From: Phocaeicola salanitronis DSM 18170
Lineage (GTDB): Bacteria; Bacteroidota; Bacteroidia; Bacteroidales; Bacteroidaceae
Length of the DNA stretch: 64,000 nt
Direction of reading: 5' to 3'
Assembly (NCBI RefSeq): GCF_000190575.1
Contig: NC_015164.1
Span: forward strand, 2,046,001-2,110,000
Below the pieces are notes generated by a model. It was not told where the DNA came from, made no database searches, and saw only the letters and a program-made list of their open reading frames with translations. Of the stretch, positions 1 to 9,522 are shown piece by piece. The position numbers and the translations under genes were made by a program. Within the stretch, counting starts at the first letter, position 1. Each line of letters starts with the position of its first letter.

Positions 1-1036
1 GTTGCGTATGCGCATCGCGCTCGACGGTGAGTTCGTCAAGAAGGTAGACCCGATTTTAGGATACATCCACCGCGGCATCGAGAAGATGAACGAAAGCCTG
101 ACTTATCCGCAGACATTGGGCATGACCGACCGCTTGGACTATTTGAGCGCGCATCAAAGCCGCCATGCGTTGTGCATGTGTATCGAGCAGGCTGCCGGCA
201 TCGAAATCTCCGACCGCGCCAAATACATCCGTACCATCATGGACGAACTGCAACGTATTGATTCACACTTGTTGTTCTATTCTTGTCTGGTATTGGATAT
301 GGGTGCGATGACACCGTTCTTCTATGGCTTCCGCGAACGTGAAATGGTGCTCGACATCTTCGAAGAGACTACCGGCGGACGCCTCATCCAACATTACAAC
401 GTCATCGGCGGTGTGCAGGATGACATTCATCCTACTTTCTGCCAGAAAGTAAAAGAGTTCATCAAGCACCTGCGCAGCGTCATTAAGGATTACCACGACA
501 TTTTCACCAACAACGTCATTGCCGATACCCGTATGAAAGGCGTAGGCATTCTGTCAAAAGAAGACGCCATATCATTGGGATGCACCGGAGGTACCGGACG
601 TGCTGCCGGATGGGCAAACGACGTACGCAAGCGTCATCCGTACGGATTGTACGACAAGGTAGACTTCCGCCAAATCACGTACAATGAGTGTGATACCTTC
701 GCCCGCTACATGGTTCGTATGGACGAAATCATGGAATCCTGCCGCATCATCGAACAACTTATCGACAACATTCCGGAAGGCGAATTCCGCGTGAAGACCA
801 AACCGATTATCAAGTTGCCGGAAGGCATCTGGACATCGGCTGTGGAATCAAGCCGTGGCGAGTTCGGCGTTATGATTGAAAGCCATGGCGACAAGACTCC
901 GTACCGTATGCACTTCCGTTCTACCGGTTTGCCGTTGGTACAAGCCATGGACACGATGTGCCGCGGATGGAAATTTGCCGACTTGATTGCTATCGGTGCT
1001 TCGGCTGACTTTGTGATTCCGGATATCGACCGGTAA
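1..1036 (+). CDS. nuoD: NADH-quinone oxidoreductase subunit D (5' truncated by window)
   Basis: This is the 49-kDa subunit of the peripheral arm of respiratory complex I, which helps form the quinone-binding site at the membrane interface. The visible 344 residues start inside the family's N-terminal core (LRMRIALDGE, then GYIHRGIEKM and RLDYLSAHQSRHAL) and run to the normal C terminus DFVIPDIDR. The start lies before the window, so I cannot tell whether it is a NuoCD fusion, as is common in Bacteroidetes. nuoH follows after 38 bp with no nuoE, nuoF or nuoG between them. That order fits the 11-subunit-type complex I that lacks the NADH dehydrogenase module. Identification is secure; the electron donor is not. 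Confidence 0.95.
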   Translation, partial: LRMRIALDGEFVKKVDPILGYIHRGIEKMNESLTYPQTLGMTDRLDYLSAHQSRHALCMCIEQAAGIEISDRAKYIRTIMDELQRIDSHLLFYSCLVLDMGAMTPFFYGFREREMVLDIFEETTGGRLIQHYNVIGGVQDDIHPTFCQKVKEFIKHLRSVIKDYHDIFTNNVIADTRMKGVGILSKEDAISLGCTGGTGRAAGWANDVRKRHPYGLYDKVDFRQITYNECDTFARYMVRMDEIMESCRIIEQLIDNIPEGEFRVKTKPIIKLPEGIWTSAVESSRGEFGVMIESHGDKTPYRMHFRSTGLPLVQAMDTMCRGWKFADLIAIGASADFVIPDIDR

Positions 1037-1074
1037 AAAAGAAGAAACAACGTTCAAAATTAAGTATTACAAAT

Positions 1075-2175
1075 ATGAACCAAGCATTTTTAGATTATTA
1101 TAACCTGCAACCGCTTTGGGAACTCATCCATTCTGCCTTGTGCAGTGTGATGCCCGAAGGACTTGCCATTTTTCTGGAATGTGTCGTTGTAGGCGTTATT
1201 ATTATGGTAATGTATGCCGTGCTTGCCATCATCCTTATTTATATGGAACGTAAGGTCTGCGCGGCTTTCCAGTGCCGTATCGGTCCGAACCGCGTAGGAG
1301 GTAAAGGCGGATTGCTGCAAGTGCCTGCCGACGTCATCAAGATTCTGATTAAGGAAGTCTTCAAGCTGAAGAACGCCGACCAGCTCTTGTACGCCGCGGC
1401 ACCGTTCTTAGTCATTCTGGCTTCTATCCTGACTTTCTCCTGCCTGCCCTGGCATAACGGCGGGGAAATCCTGCACATGAACATCGGTATCCTTTTTGTG
1501 CTGGCTGCCTCTTCAATCGGTATTTTGGGAATCCTGCTTGCCGGCTGGAGCAGTAACAGCAAATATACCCTTATCGGTGCCGTGCGAAGCGGTGCGATGC
1601 TCATCAGCTACGAAATCTCTATCGGACTGATTGTGTTGACCATGGTCATGCTGAGCGGGACAATGGATATCCACGAAATCGTTATGGGACAGGCGAACGG
1701 CTGGAACATCTTCAAGGGGCACCTCATTGCCGTAGTGGCATTCGTCATCTATCTGATTGCCGGAAATGCCGAAGCCAACCGTGGCCCGTTCGACCTTGCC
1801 GAAGCCGAACAGGAATTGACTGCCGGATACCATACCGAATATTCAGGTATGCACTTCGGATTCTTCTATCTGGCAGAATACCTGAACCTGTTCATCACAG
1901 CCGGAATCGCTACTACCCTCTTCCTGGGAGGATGGATGCCGCTGCACATTGCAGGCCTCGACGGATTCAATGCTGTCATGGATTACATTCCGGGCATTGT
2001 CTGGTTCCTGGGCAAGACATTCTTTGTAGTCTTCCTGCTGATGTGGATTCGCTGGACCTATCCCCGTCTGCGTATCGACCAGGTTCTGACCTTGGAATGG
2101 AAATACATCATGCCGCTGTCACTGGTAGTCTTGCTGGTAATGGCAGTTTGCAAAGTTTATGGACTCGTTTTTTAA
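1075..2175 (+). CDS. nuoH: NADH-quinone oxidoreductase subunit H
   Basis: A membrane subunit of complex I joining the peripheral arm to the proton-pumping arm and lining the quinone channel. The protein has 366 residues and about eight hydrophobic segments. It carries the family signatures ERKVCAAFQCRIGPNRVG near residue 60 and the acidic loop EANRGPFDLAEAEQELTAGYHTEYSG near residue 240, which is characteristic of NuoH/ND1. It ends 12 bp before nuoI in the same operon. The ATG at 1075 precedes an amphipathic N-terminal stretch typical of the family. No anomalies were seen. Confidence 0.97.
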   Translation: MNQAFLDYYNLQPLWELIHSALCSVMPEGLAIFLECVVVGVIIMVMYAVLAIILIYMERKVCAAFQCRIGPNRVGGKGGLLQVPADVIKILIKEVFKLKNADQLLYAAAPFLVILASILTFSCLPWHNGGEILHMNIGILFVLAASSIGILGILLAGWSSNSKYTLIGAVRSGAMLISYEISIGLIVLTMVMLSGTMDIHEIVMGQANGWNIFKGHLIAVVAFVIYLIAGNAEANRGPFDLAEAEQELTAGYHTEYSGMHFGFFYLAEYLNLFITAGIATTLFLGGWMPLHIAGLDGFNAVMDYIPGIVWFLGKTFFVVFLLMWIRWTYPRLRIDQVLTLEWKYIMPLSLVVLLVMAVCKVYGLVF

Positions 2176-2187
2176 TATAGAATAACA

Positions 2188-2655
2188 ATGGAAAGTTTCA
2201 GCGACTATATAAAAGGGTATGCTTCAGGACTGAAAAGCCTGCTAGTAGGGCTTCGCACTTCAATGAAAGTATTCTTGGAGCCGAAAGTGACCGAGCAGTA
2301 TCCTGAAAACCGTCATACCACGCTACACATTCCCGAACGCCACCGTGCACGGCTGACAATGATTCACGACGAAGAGAATCACCACCATTGCATCGCGTGC
2401 GGGCTGTGTCAGATGAATTGTCCGAACGGCACCATCAAGCTCACGACCGAAATGCGTGAAGATGCCGACGGGAAAAAGAAAAAAGTATTGGTCAAGTATG
2501 AGTACAACTTAGGCTCGTGCATGTTCTGCAACCTGTGTGTGAACGTTTGTCCGCACAATGCCATCGAATTCTGCAACGACTTCGAGAATGCGGTGTTCGA
2601 GAAAGACAAACTCGTCCTGACCCTTAACCATGAAGGTTCAACCCTCGCTAAATAA
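2188..2655 (+). CDS. nuoI: NADH-quinone oxidoreductase subunit I (2x[4Fe-4S])
   Basis: A ferredoxin-like subunit that carries electrons through two [4Fe-4S] clusters (N6a/N6b) towards the quinone site. The 155-residue protein has two complete cluster motifs: CIACGLCQMNCP around residues 71-82 and CMFCNLCVNVCP around residues 112-123. The N-terminal stretch with LLVGLRTSMKVF is the short membrane-associating helix common in NuoI. It lies between nuoH and nuoJ with 12-bp and 10-bp gaps, so it is cotranscribed with them. Confidence 0.97.
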   Translation: MESFSDYIKGYASGLKSLLVGLRTSMKVFLEPKVTEQYPENRHTTLHIPERHRARLTMIHDEENHHHCIACGLCQMNCPNGTIKLTTEMREDADGKKKKVLVKYEYNLGSCMFCNLCVNVCPHNAIEFCNDFENAVFEKDKLVLTLNHEGSTLAK

Positions 2656-2665
2656 TCAATAGGAC

Positions 2666-3193
2666 ATGGAAATAATGGAACTATTATCATTTCAAAATAT
2701 CGTATTCTACGTAGTAGCGGCAGCCATCGCGCTCTGTTCTGTACTTGCCGTAACCTCGGGCAAGCTTCTGCGTGCGGCTACCTACTTGCTGTTTGTCCTT
2801 TTCGGTACTGCGGCTATCTTCTTCATGCTCGGCTATACCTTCCTGGGTGCAGTCCAGCTGATGGTTTACGCCGGAGGTATCATCGTTTTGTATGTGTTCT
2901 CCATAGCCTTGACCCGTTCGGACAAAGACATGAGATACAAAATCAGCAAAGCACGGCTCTTCAGCGTACTTGCCACCACCGTGGTAGGCGCCGCATTGGT
3001 CCTCTTGCTGCTTTTCACCAATGGATTCGCCCTCAATGCCATCCCGTTGGGTGAGGAACTTCCTTCCCGCGAGGTCGGCATGGCACTCATCGGAACCGAG
3101 AAATATCAATTTGTATTGCCTTTCGAGGTAGTCAGTGTATTGCTGCTGGCATGTATGATTGGCGGCATCCTGATTGCACGGAAAGAAAAATAA
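2666..3193 (+). CDS. nuoJ: NADH-quinone oxidoreductase subunit J
   Basis: A small membrane subunit of complex I (ND6 family) of 175 residues with about five transmembrane helices. The characteristic LGYTFLGAVQLMVYAGGIIVLYVFSIAL stretch, written here only in part as GAVQLMVYAGG, includes the pi-bulge helix of ND6/NuoJ. Two in-frame ATGs (2666 and 2675) are possible; the first is used. It ends 16 bp before nuoK. The position between nuoI and nuoK is the standard operon order. Confidence 0.95.
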   Translation: MEIMELLSFQNIVFYVVAAAIALCSVLAVTSGKLLRAATYLLFVLFGTAAIFFMLGYTFLGAVQLMVYAGGIIVLYVFSIALTRSDKDMRYKISKARLFSVLATTVVGAALVLLLLFTNGFALNAIPLGEELPSREVGMALIGTEKYQFVLPFEVVSVLLLACMIGGILIARKEK

Positions 3194-3209
3194 CTGGAGG
3201 ATTAGATTT

Positions 3210-3521
3210 ATGGAAATACATGTAATACATTACCTGGTTATCAGTACCATCATGATGTTTTGTGGCATTTACGGATTCTTTACCCGCAAAAACCTGCTGG
3301 CACTGCTCATTTCCGTTGAGCTCATGCTGAACGCAACGAACATTAACTTTGCCGTATTCAACCGTTATCTTTTCCCGGGACAGCTGGAAGGACATTTCTT
3401 CACCCTGTTCGGCATTGCCATTGCCGCAGCCGAAACAGCCGTAGCGATTGCCATTATCATCAATGTGTACCGCAATGTGAAACAAGTCCTTACCGATGAC
3501 ATCACCGACTTGAAAGGATAA
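3210..3521 (+). CDS. nuoK: NADH-quinone oxidoreductase subunit K
   Basis: A three-helix membrane subunit of complex I (ND4L/MrpC family). The ATG at 3210 gives 103 residues, the usual family length. The longer frame from 3174 would add residues overlapping the end of nuoJ and is not family-like. TRKNLLALLISVELMLNATN around residue 30 contains the conserved glutamate in the membrane (here in VELML), and a second acidic residue is in the AAAETAVA segment near residue 70. A purine-rich CTGGAGG lies about 10 bp upstream of the chosen start. Confidence 0.96.
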   Translation: MEIHVIHYLVISTIMMFCGIYGFFTRKNLLALLISVELMLNATNINFAVFNRYLFPGQLEGHFFTLFGIAIAAAETAVAIAIIINVYRNVKQVLTDDITDLKG

Positions 3522-3540
3522 CTAAAACATTTTATCGATT

Positions 3541-5433
3541 ATGGAATATACAATTCTGATACTCGCGCTACCCGTCCTGAGCTTTCTGATACTGGGGCTG
3601 ACGGGCATGTACATGAAACATCGTGTGGCAGGGCTTATCGGTACGCTCTCACTCGCGGGAGTGACGTTTCTGAGCTACCTCACTGCCTACGAATACTTCA
3701 CGGCTCCGCGCACAGCTGAAGGAGTCTTCGAAACGTTGATGCCTTGGAACTTCCAATGGCTGCCGTTCAACACCTCGCTGCACATCGACATGGGAATCCT
3801 GCTCGACCCGATTTCCGTCATGATGCTGGTAGTCATCTCTACCGTCAGCCTGATGGTGCACATTTATTCATTCGGTTACATGAAAGGCGAAGTCGGCTTC
3901 CAGCGCTACTATGCGTTCCTGTCGCTCTTCTCGTTCTCTATGCTGGGACTGGTGCTCGCCACCAACATCTTCCAGATGTACGTGTTCTGGGAATTGGTGG
4001 GTGTGTCTTCTTACTTGCTCATCGGATTCTATTACACGAAGCCCGAGGCTATCGCTGCCAGCAAGAAAGCGTTCATCGTAACCCGTTTCGCCGATTTGGG
4101 CTTCCTTATCGGTATCCTGATTTACGGTTTCTATATGGGAACCTTCACCTTCACTCCCGAACAGGAACAACTGATGAAATGCGGCATGTTGCTGCCGTTG
4201 GCGCTTGGACTGATGTTCATCGGCGGTGCCGGTAAGAGTGCCATGTTCCCGCTGCACATCTGGCTGCCCGATGCCATGGAAGGCCCGACTCCGGTCAGTG
4301 CCCTTATCCATGCCGCAACCATGGTCGTTGCCGGTGTATACCTGGTAGCCCGCATGTTCCCGCTGTTCATCGGCTATGCGCCCGAAACCTTACATCTTGT
4401 AGCCTACGTGGGTGCCTTCACCGCATTCTATGCGGCTTCCGTAGCCTGCGCCCAGAGCGATATCAAGCGTGTGCTTGCCTTCTCTACCATTTCACAAATC
4501 GGTTTCATGATGGTAGCCTTGGGTGTCTGCACCACTGCCGACCCGCACGAAGGCGGACTGGGATACATGGCAGGCATGTTCCACTTGTTCACTCACGCCA
4601 TGTTCAAGGCTTTGCTGTTCCTCGGCGCCGGATGCATCATCCATGCCGTTCACAGCAACGAGATGTCTACCATGGGCGGCTTGCGCAAGTATATGCCGAT
4701 TACCCACATCACCTTCCTCATTGCCTGTCTGGCGATTGCAGGTATTCCTCCGTTCTCGGGCTTCTTCTCTAAGGACGAGATTCTGACCGCCTGCTTCCAG
4801 TTCAGCCCGGTAATGGGATGGATTATGACGATTATTGCCGGTATGACCGCATTCTACATGTTCCGTCTGTATTACGGCATCTTCTGGGGAACTGAAAACA
4901 AAGAACTGCACGCACACCATACACCTCACGAAAGCCCGTTGTCCATGACTTTCCCGCTGATGGTGCTGGCAGCCATTACCATTGTCTGCGGCTGGATTCT
5001 TCCGTTCGGACATTTCGTATCGGCTAACGGACACGCATACGACATCCACTTGAATACCCAAGTAGCTGTAACCAGCATCGTCGTAGCCCTGATAGCCATC
5101 GGCTTGGCTACCTGGATGTATGCACGCGACAAGCAACCCGTTGCCGATATGCTGGCAAAACGTTTCGCTACCCTTCACCGTGCGGCTTACAAGCGTTTCT
5201 ACATGGACGAAGTTTGGCTGTTTGTCACAAAACGGATTATCTTCCGTTGCATCTCTACCCCGTTGGCTTGGTTCGACCGTCATGTCATCGACCAGTTCAT
5301 GAACTTCATGGCATGGAGCACCAATGCTGCCGGCGAAACGGCACAACCCATCCAGAACGGTAAAATCCAGAGCTACACCCTGTGGTTCCTGGGCGGTGTC
5401 ATTGTGCTGTCAATTATACTTTTGCTCAATTAA
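3541..5433 (+). CDS. nuoL: NADH-quinone oxidoreductase subunit L (proton pump)
   Basis: The distal antiporter-like proton-pumping subunit of complex I. The 630 residues match the family length. It has the conserved FWELVGVSSYLLIGFYY block near residue 150, GGAGKSAMFPLHIWLPDAMEGPTPVSALIHAATMV near residue 230 (quoted in pieces: GKSAMFPLHIWLPDAM), and GIPPFSGFFSKDEIL near residue 400. The C-terminal part contains the long amphipathic lateral helix region followed by a last transmembrane segment. It begins 19 bp after nuoK and lies 63 bp before nuoM. Confidence 0.97.
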   Translation: MEYTILILALPVLSFLILGLTGMYMKHRVAGLIGTLSLAGVTFLSYLTAYEYFTAPRTAEGVFETLMPWNFQWLPFNTSLHIDMGILLDPISVMMLVVISTVSLMVHIYSFGYMKGEVGFQRYYAFLSLFSFSMLGLVLATNIFQMYVFWELVGVSSYLLIGFYYTKPEAIAASKKAFIVTRFADLGFLIGILIYGFYMGTFTFTPEQEQLMKCGMLLPLALGLMFIGGAGKSAMFPLHIWLPDAMEGPTPVSALIHAATMVVAGVYLVARMFPLFIGYAPETLHLVAYVGAFTAFYAASVACAQSDIKRVLAFSTISQIGFMMVALGVCTTADPHEGGLGYMAGMFHLFTHAMFKALLFLGAGCIIHAVHSNEMSTMGGLRKYMPITHITFLIACLAIAGIPPFSGFFSKDEILTACFQFSPVMGWIMTIIAGMTAFYMFRLYYGIFWGTENKELHAHHTPHESPLSMTFPLMVLAAITIVCGWILPFGHFVSANGHAYDIHLNTQVAVTSIVVALIAIGLATWMYARDKQPVADMLAKRFATLHRAAYKRFYMDEVWLFVTKRIIFRCISTPLAWFDRHVIDQFMNFMAWSTNAAGETAQPIQNGKIQSYTLWFLGGVIVLSIILLLN

Positions 5434-5496
5434 TAGGAAGAATGAACAGCAACCCGGTTATTCACTATTAATTGTTAACTATTAATTGAATACAAA

Positions 5497-6978
5497 ATGA
5501 ATATATTAAGTCTTTTCGTATTAGTTCCTCTGCTGATGTTGCTCGGCTTGTGGATTGCCCGCAACGTGAATCAGGTAAGAGGAGTGATGGTAGCAGGCTC
5601 CAGCGTCTTGCTGGTTCTTGCCGCATACCTCACCGTTTCTTATATCGGACTCCGCAACGGAGGCGCCACCGAAGAAATGCTGTTCACCGACAGCATCACG
5701 TGGTATGCCCCGCTGCACATTGCTTACTCGGTAGGCGTTGACGGCATCTCGGTCGTAATGCTGTTGCTGAGTGCCATTATCGTGTTCACCGGCACCTTCG
5801 CTTCCTGGAAGCTGAAGCCGCTCACCAAGGAATACTTCTTGTGGTTCACCCTGCTGAGCACCGGTGTATTCGGATTCTTTATCTCTACCGACCTGTTCAC
5901 CATGTTCATGTTCTACGAAGTGGCGCTGATTCCGATGTACCTGCTGATTGGCGTATGGGGCAGCGGCCGCAAGGAATACTCAGCCATGAAGCTGACCCTG
6001 ATGCTGATGGGCGGCTCGGCATTCCTGCTCATCGGTATCTTAGGCATCTTCTACGGTGCCGGAGCCGAAACCATGAACGTGATTGAAATCGCGAAGCTGA
6101 AAATCCCGACTGAGTTCCAGCAAATCTTCTTCCCGATGGTATTCCTGGGATTCGGCGTATTGGGCGCACTTTTCCCCTTCCATACATGGAGCCCCGACGG
6201 TCACGCTTCGGCGCCGACTGCCGTATCTATGCTCCACGCCGGTGTATTGATGAAATTAGGAGGTTACGGATGCTTCCGTGTCGCAATGTACCTGATGCCT
6301 ACCGGATTGGCATACTGGGGCGACTTCTTCCTGGTGTTGACTACCATTTCGGTGGTTTACGGAGCGTTCAGCGCCGTTGTGCAGACCGACTTGAAATACA
6401 TCAACGCCTACTCGTCTGTAAGCCACTGCGGCCTGGTATTGTTCGCCCTGCTGATGGCTACGCGTGTCAGCTCTACCGGTGCCATCCTGCAGATGCTGAG
6501 CCACGGCTTGATGACGGCACTCTTCTTTGCCCTCATCGGTATGATTTACGGACGTACGCATACCCGTGACATCCGCCAGCTGAGCGGCTTGATGAAGATT
6601 ATGCCTTTCTTGGCTGTAGGCTATGTGATTGCCGGTCTTGCCAACCTCGGTTTGCCGGGCTTGAGCGGCTTCATTGCCGAGATGACCGTATTTGTAGGCT
6701 CGTTCGAGCATACCGATGTATTCCACCGCGCCTGCACCATTATCGCTACTACCAGTATCGTGATTACTGCGGTCTACATCCTGCGTGTGGTCGGCAAGAT
6801 TCTGTATGGCACTTGCCAGAATCCCGAACACCTGAAACTGACCGACGCCACTTGGGACGAACGCTTCGCCGTTATCTGCCTCATCGCAGCGGTAGCCGGA
6901 CTGGGTCTTGCACCGTGGTGGGTCAGCGATGTCATCAATGCCAGTGTAGAACCTATTATTTCACAACTCATACATTAA
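5497..6978 (+). CDS. nuoM: NADH-quinone oxidoreductase subunit M (proton pump)
   Basis: A second antiporter-like membrane subunit of complex I, 493 residues. Family blocks include [17 protein letters not shown] near residue 145, [31 protein letters not shown] near residue 230 (key part [13 protein letters not shown]), and [11 protein letters not shown] near residue 385. These carry the conserved Glu and Lys of the proton channel. It ends 10 bp before nuoN. The spacer from nuoL is slightly longer than others in the operon and AT-rich. Confidence 0.97.
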   Translation: MNILSLFVLVPLLMLLGLWIARNVNQVRGVMVAGSSVLLVLAAYLTVSYIGLRNGGATEEMLFTDSITWYAPLHIAYSVGVDGISVVMLLLSAIIVFTGTFASWKLKPLTKEYFLWFTLLSTGVFGFFISTDLFTMFMFYEVALIPMYLLIGVWGSGRKEYSAMKLTLMLMGGSAFLLIGILGIFYGAGAETMNVIEIAKLKIPTEFQQIFFPMVFLGFGVLGALFPFHTWSPDGHASAPTAVSMLHAGVLMKLGGYGCFRVAMYLMPTGLAYWGDFFLVLTTISVVYGAFSAVVQTDLKYINAYSSVSHCGLVLFALLMATRVSSTGAILQMLSHGLMTALFFALIGMIYGRTHTRDIRQLSGLMKIMPFLAVGYVIAGLANLGLPGLSGFIAEMTVFVGSFEHTDVFHRACTIIATTSIVITAVYILRVVGKILYGTCQNPEHLKLTDATWDERFAVICLIAAVAGLGLAPWWVSDVINASVEPIISQLIH

Positions 6979-6988
6979 TTCAGACATT

Positions 6989-8410
6989 ATGGATATAAGT
7001 GCAATATTCTCTACCATGCAAGCAGAAATCAGTCTGGCTATCATCCTGATTGTCGTATTGCTTGCCGACCTGATCCTGAAACAGCCCAACCACAAGGCAT
7101 TGCAGGGTCTGTCATGCGGGCTGTTAGTGGTGCAAATCGCGCTGAATATCGTCCCCGTAACGGGCGAGGCTTTTGGCGGCATGTTTGTCAACACCCCCAT
7201 GTCGTCTATTGTCAAGACGGTACTTACCGCCGGAACCTTGCTGGTCTTCATGCAGGCTGATTCATGGATTAACCGTGAAGACACCCGCCACAAGGCAGGC
7301 GAATTCTACGTCCTGACCCTCTCCACCCTGCTGGGTATGTATTACATGGTAAGCGCGGGCAGCTTCCTCCTCTTCTACGTAGGCTTGGAACTTGCCAGCA
7401 TCCCGATGGCATGCCTGATTGCATTCGACAAATACCGTCACCACAGCGCGGAAGCCAGCACCAAGTTCATCCTGAACGCCATGTTCTCTTCTGCCCTCAT
7501 GCTTTACGGCTTGTCGCTCATCTACGGAACATGCGGAACCATGTATTTCGAAGACATGACCACGATGCTCACCGGAAGCCCGTTGCAGATTCTTGCCATG
7601 GTGCTCTTCTTCGCCGGCTTGGGCTTCAAGCTGAGTCTGGTTCCTTTCCACATGTGGACCCCCGATACCTATCAGGGTGCTCCCACAGCCGTTACTGCCT
7701 ACCTGTCTGTCATCTCGAAAGGTGCGGCAGCCTTCGCGCTGATGAGCATTCTGGTCAAGGCATTCGGTCCGATGATAGCAGACTGGAGCCTGCTGGTGGC
7801 TATCGTAACCGTAGTAACCATTACGCTTGCCAACATCATGGCTATCCTGCAGCACGACCTGAAACGATTCATGGCGTACAGTAGTATCTCGCAAGCCGGC
7901 TACATTATGCTGGCTGTGCTGGGAGCCGACGGACAAGGCATGGCATCATTGGTATATTATGTCATCGTCTACATCGTGGCAAACCTCGCCGTCTTCGGCG
8001 TCATCACCACCGTAGAGCAACACAACGGCGGACGCGTAGACCGCGAAGCCTACAACGGTTTCTACAAGACCAACCCGCACCTGAGCTTCATCATGACGCT
8101 GGCACTCTTCTCGTTGGGTGGTATCCCTCCGTTTGCCGGCTTCTTCTCGAAGTTCTTCGTGTTTGCTTCTGCATTCCATGCCGGACACTGGCTGGTAGTA
8201 TTCTTAGCATTGGTCAACACCATCATCTCGCTCTACTACTACCTGCTGATTGTAAAGGCAATGTACATTACGCCCAATGACAATCCGCTGCCTGCGTTCC
8301 GCAGTTCAGGCATGACCCGCGCCTGCCTGGTTATCTGCCTGCTGGGCATCGTATTGCTGGGTATCTGCAGCAGCGTATTCAACACGCTGAGCAACGTAGC
8401 GTCATTATAA
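6989..8410 (+). CDS. nuoN: NADH-quinone oxidoreductase subunit N (proton pump)
   Basis: The third antiporter-like proton-pumping subunit of complex I and the last gene of the operon. The 473 residues include [15 protein letters not shown] near residue 130, [19 protein letters not shown] near residue 220, the [11 protein letters not shown] block near residue 300 and [13 protein letters not shown] near residue 380. All are NuoN signatures. A strong rho-independent terminator follows its stop by 18 bp, so the operon ends here. Confidence 0.97.
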   Translation: MDISAIFSTMQAEISLAIILIVVLLADLILKQPNHKALQGLSCGLLVVQIALNIVPVTGEAFGGMFVNTPMSSIVKTVLTAGTLLVFMQADSWINREDTRHKAGEFYVLTLSTLLGMYYMVSAGSFLLFYVGLELASIPMACLIAFDKYRHHSAEASTKFILNAMFSSALMLYGLSLIYGTCGTMYFEDMTTMLTGSPLQILAMVLFFAGLGFKLSLVPFHMWTPDTYQGAPTAVTAYLSVISKGAAAFALMSILVKAFGPMIADWSLLVAIVTVVTITLANIMAILQHDLKRFMAYSSISQAGYIMLAVLGADGQGMASLVYYVIVYIVANLAVFGVITTVEQHNGGRVDREAYNGFYKTNPHLSFIMTLALFSLGGIPPFAGFFSKFFVFASAFHAGHWLVVFLALVNTIISLYYYLLIVKAMYITPNDNPLPAFRSSGMTRACLVICLLGIVLLGICSSVFNTLSNVASL

Positions 8411-8422
8411 TATCAAACATAC

Positions 8423-8476
8423 AAAAAACGGAGACGCAGAGGAATATCAATTCCTCCCTGCGTCTCCGTTTTTTTT
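8423..8476 (+). terminator. Rho-independent terminator of the nuo operon
   Basis: A GC-rich stem pairs CGGAGACGCAG (8429-8439) with CTGCGTCTCCG (8458-8468). It extends through GGAA/TTCC with a small bulge around a TATCAA loop, and an eight-T run follows. An A-run precedes it, so it may also work leftward. The stem is made of the cacagag-type word that recurs in intergenic repeats of this window. Confidence 0.92.
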
Positions 8477-8540
8477 GTGTCTCTGTGTTTCGCCACGCAT
8501 GTCACGCACGTCACACATGTCACACACTGTTTGCAGACAC

Positions 8541-8613
8541 CATCACAGTAGAGACGATGTGCACATCGTCTCCCAAGAAACGGTGCAAACCGTACAAATC
8601 CCGATGCACATCA
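8541..8613. repeat. Dispersed intergenic repeat with a perfect 22-bp palindrome (copy 1)
   Basis: The core at 8551-8572 is a perfect palindrome with 11-bp arm GAGACGATGTG. About 40 bp after it (GAAACGGTGCAAAC, then ATGCACATCA) is shared with the copy at 9426-9500. A third copy of the palindrome lies at 19732-19753. No protein reading frame explains it. Confidence 0.8.
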
Positions 8614-8711
8614 GAACGTCTCTGCTTATGTAGTGCCACGACAAGGAAAAGCATAGGAATTAGAGTGAAATCAGGAAAAGACAAGTCATTACAGAAATAT
8701 CATGTTTGAGG

Positions 8712-8799
8712 TTATAACTCGGCAATCTTTTCCGGGCTAAGTCCTGTCGCTTGTGAAATAATATCAATAGAGACTCCCTATTTTTTAAGTTCCTTTATC
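8712..8799 (-). pseudogene. Remnant of the C terminus of a Rpn / PD-(D/E)XK transposase-type nuclease
   Basis: Reading the minus strand gives IKELKK, a stop, then GVSIDIISQATGLSPEKIAEL and a stop. This closely resembles the C-terminal tail (LKKMGVSIDIISQATGLS-like) of the recombination-promoting nuclease family (Rpn, PD-(D/E)XK transposase) common in Bacteroidales. Only the last 25 to 30 residues remain and one in-frame stop interrupts them, so this is a dead fragment. The assignment rests on recall of the tail motif, not on a search. Confidence 0.6.
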
Positions 8800-8815
8800 T
8801 AAAATAAACAGACAA

Positions 8816-8850
8816 AAGTTTCGTATTTACGAAACTTGTTATTAGCTTTG
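8816..8850 (+). promoter_or_regulatory. Operator palindrome and promoter of the toxin-antitoxin remnant
   Basis: A perfect inverted repeat has 10-bp arms AAGTTTCGTA / TACGAAACTT (8816-8825 and 8828-8837) around TT. It is followed by the -7 box TAGCTTTG at 8843-8850, 26 bp before the toxin ATG. The palindrome lies where the -33 box should be, as expected for an operator through which an antitoxin represses its own operon. Confidence 0.65.
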
Positions 8851-8875
8851 CAGATGAAAACATTTAGATGCAGAT

Positions 8876-9027
8876 ATGGCAACATTCCAACTTACACTAT
8901 TAGAAGAAGCTAAAGACTTCCTCCAAAACCTGCCGATGCAGACATACAAAAAAAATATTGTATAACATTTGGCGAGTTGCAGGCGGAAACTATAATGAAA
9001 CGATATTTTGAACTCAAAAAACGATAA
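8876..9027 (+). pseudogene. Broken HigB-like (RelE superfamily) toxin
   Basis: The start reads MATFQLTLLEEAKDFLQNLPMQTYKK, typical of the N terminus of Gp49/HigB-type mRNA interferase toxins. The frame then hits a stop. NIWRVAGGNYNET is found in the next frame and the ending KRYFELKKR in the first frame again, which is a typical C terminus of this family. The middle of the toxin, normally about 60 residues, is missing, and at least one frameshift remains. The toxin should therefore be inactive. The antitoxin gene starts 4 to 22 bp downstream, as in intact higBA operons. Confidence 0.7.
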
Positions 9028-9030
9028 GAA

Positions 9031-9369
9031 ATGAAACACGTAGGAGATATGAAACTCTATTCCTTAGAAGAAGTTACCGACGAACTTATAGGGCAAAAAG
9101 GAACTCCGGAAAGAGAAGACTTTGACAATAGCGTAGAAGAGGCTCTGCACGCTTATCGGATAGGCGAGGCTATCAGGAATGCACGCCTGAAACAGAACCT
9201 CACACAAGAGGAACTGGGTGAACGTATAGGAGTGCAAAAGGCTCAGATATCCCGTATGGAAAGAGGGTATAGTATAAGTATTCCCACAATGAGCCGAGTT
9301 TTCAAAGCTCTGGGTATCACTACAGCTACGCTTGACTTAGGTATGGCTGGGAAAGTCGCTTTGTGGTAA
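9031..9369 (+). CDS. HigA-like XRE-family antitoxin (orphan)
   Basis: A 112-residue DNA-binding protein. Residues 1-40 (YSLEEVTDELIGQKGTPERE) match the N-terminal region of HigA antitoxins. Residues 48-102 form a helix-turn-helix of the Cro/CI type (IRNARLKQNLTQEELGERIGVQKAQISRME). Its partner toxin just upstream is truncated, so it probably survives as a stand-alone autorepressor or through protection against related toxins (inference). ATG 9031 is used. ATG 9049, preceded by AGGAGAT, is an equally good start. It probably binds the palindrome at 8816-8837. Confidence 0.85.
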   Translation: MKHVGDMKLYSLEEVTDELIGQKGTPEREDFDNSVEEALHAYRIGEAIRNARLKQNLTQEELGERIGVQKAQISRMERGYSISIPTMSRVFKALGITTATLDLGMAGKVALW

Positions 9370-9425
9370 TTTACATGGGGAATTTACCGACACACATAAT
9401 AAAAGGCACATACATAATACGAATA

Positions 9426-9500
9426 TCATCACAGTAGAGACGATGTGCACATCGTCTCCAAAGAAACGGTGCAAACTGCACAAATTCCTATATGCACATC
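9426..9500. repeat. Dispersed intergenic repeat with a perfect 22-bp palindrome (copy 2)
   Basis: The palindrome is at 9437-9458, followed by the same GAAACGGTGCAAAC tract as copy 1 at 8541. It sits next to a MITE-like element. Confidence 0.8.
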
Positions 9501-9522
9501 AAGCATGTGTTTTGACGAACAT

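Noticed and set aside
4492..5346. A long minus-strand frame (284 codons) opposite nuoL.
   Set aside because: It is a shadow of the nuoL codon usage and encodes His-rich, low-pattern protein.
8485..8709. A 74-residue frame over the palindromic repeat after nuoN.
   Set aside because: It translates the repeat itself, with no recognisable protein pattern.
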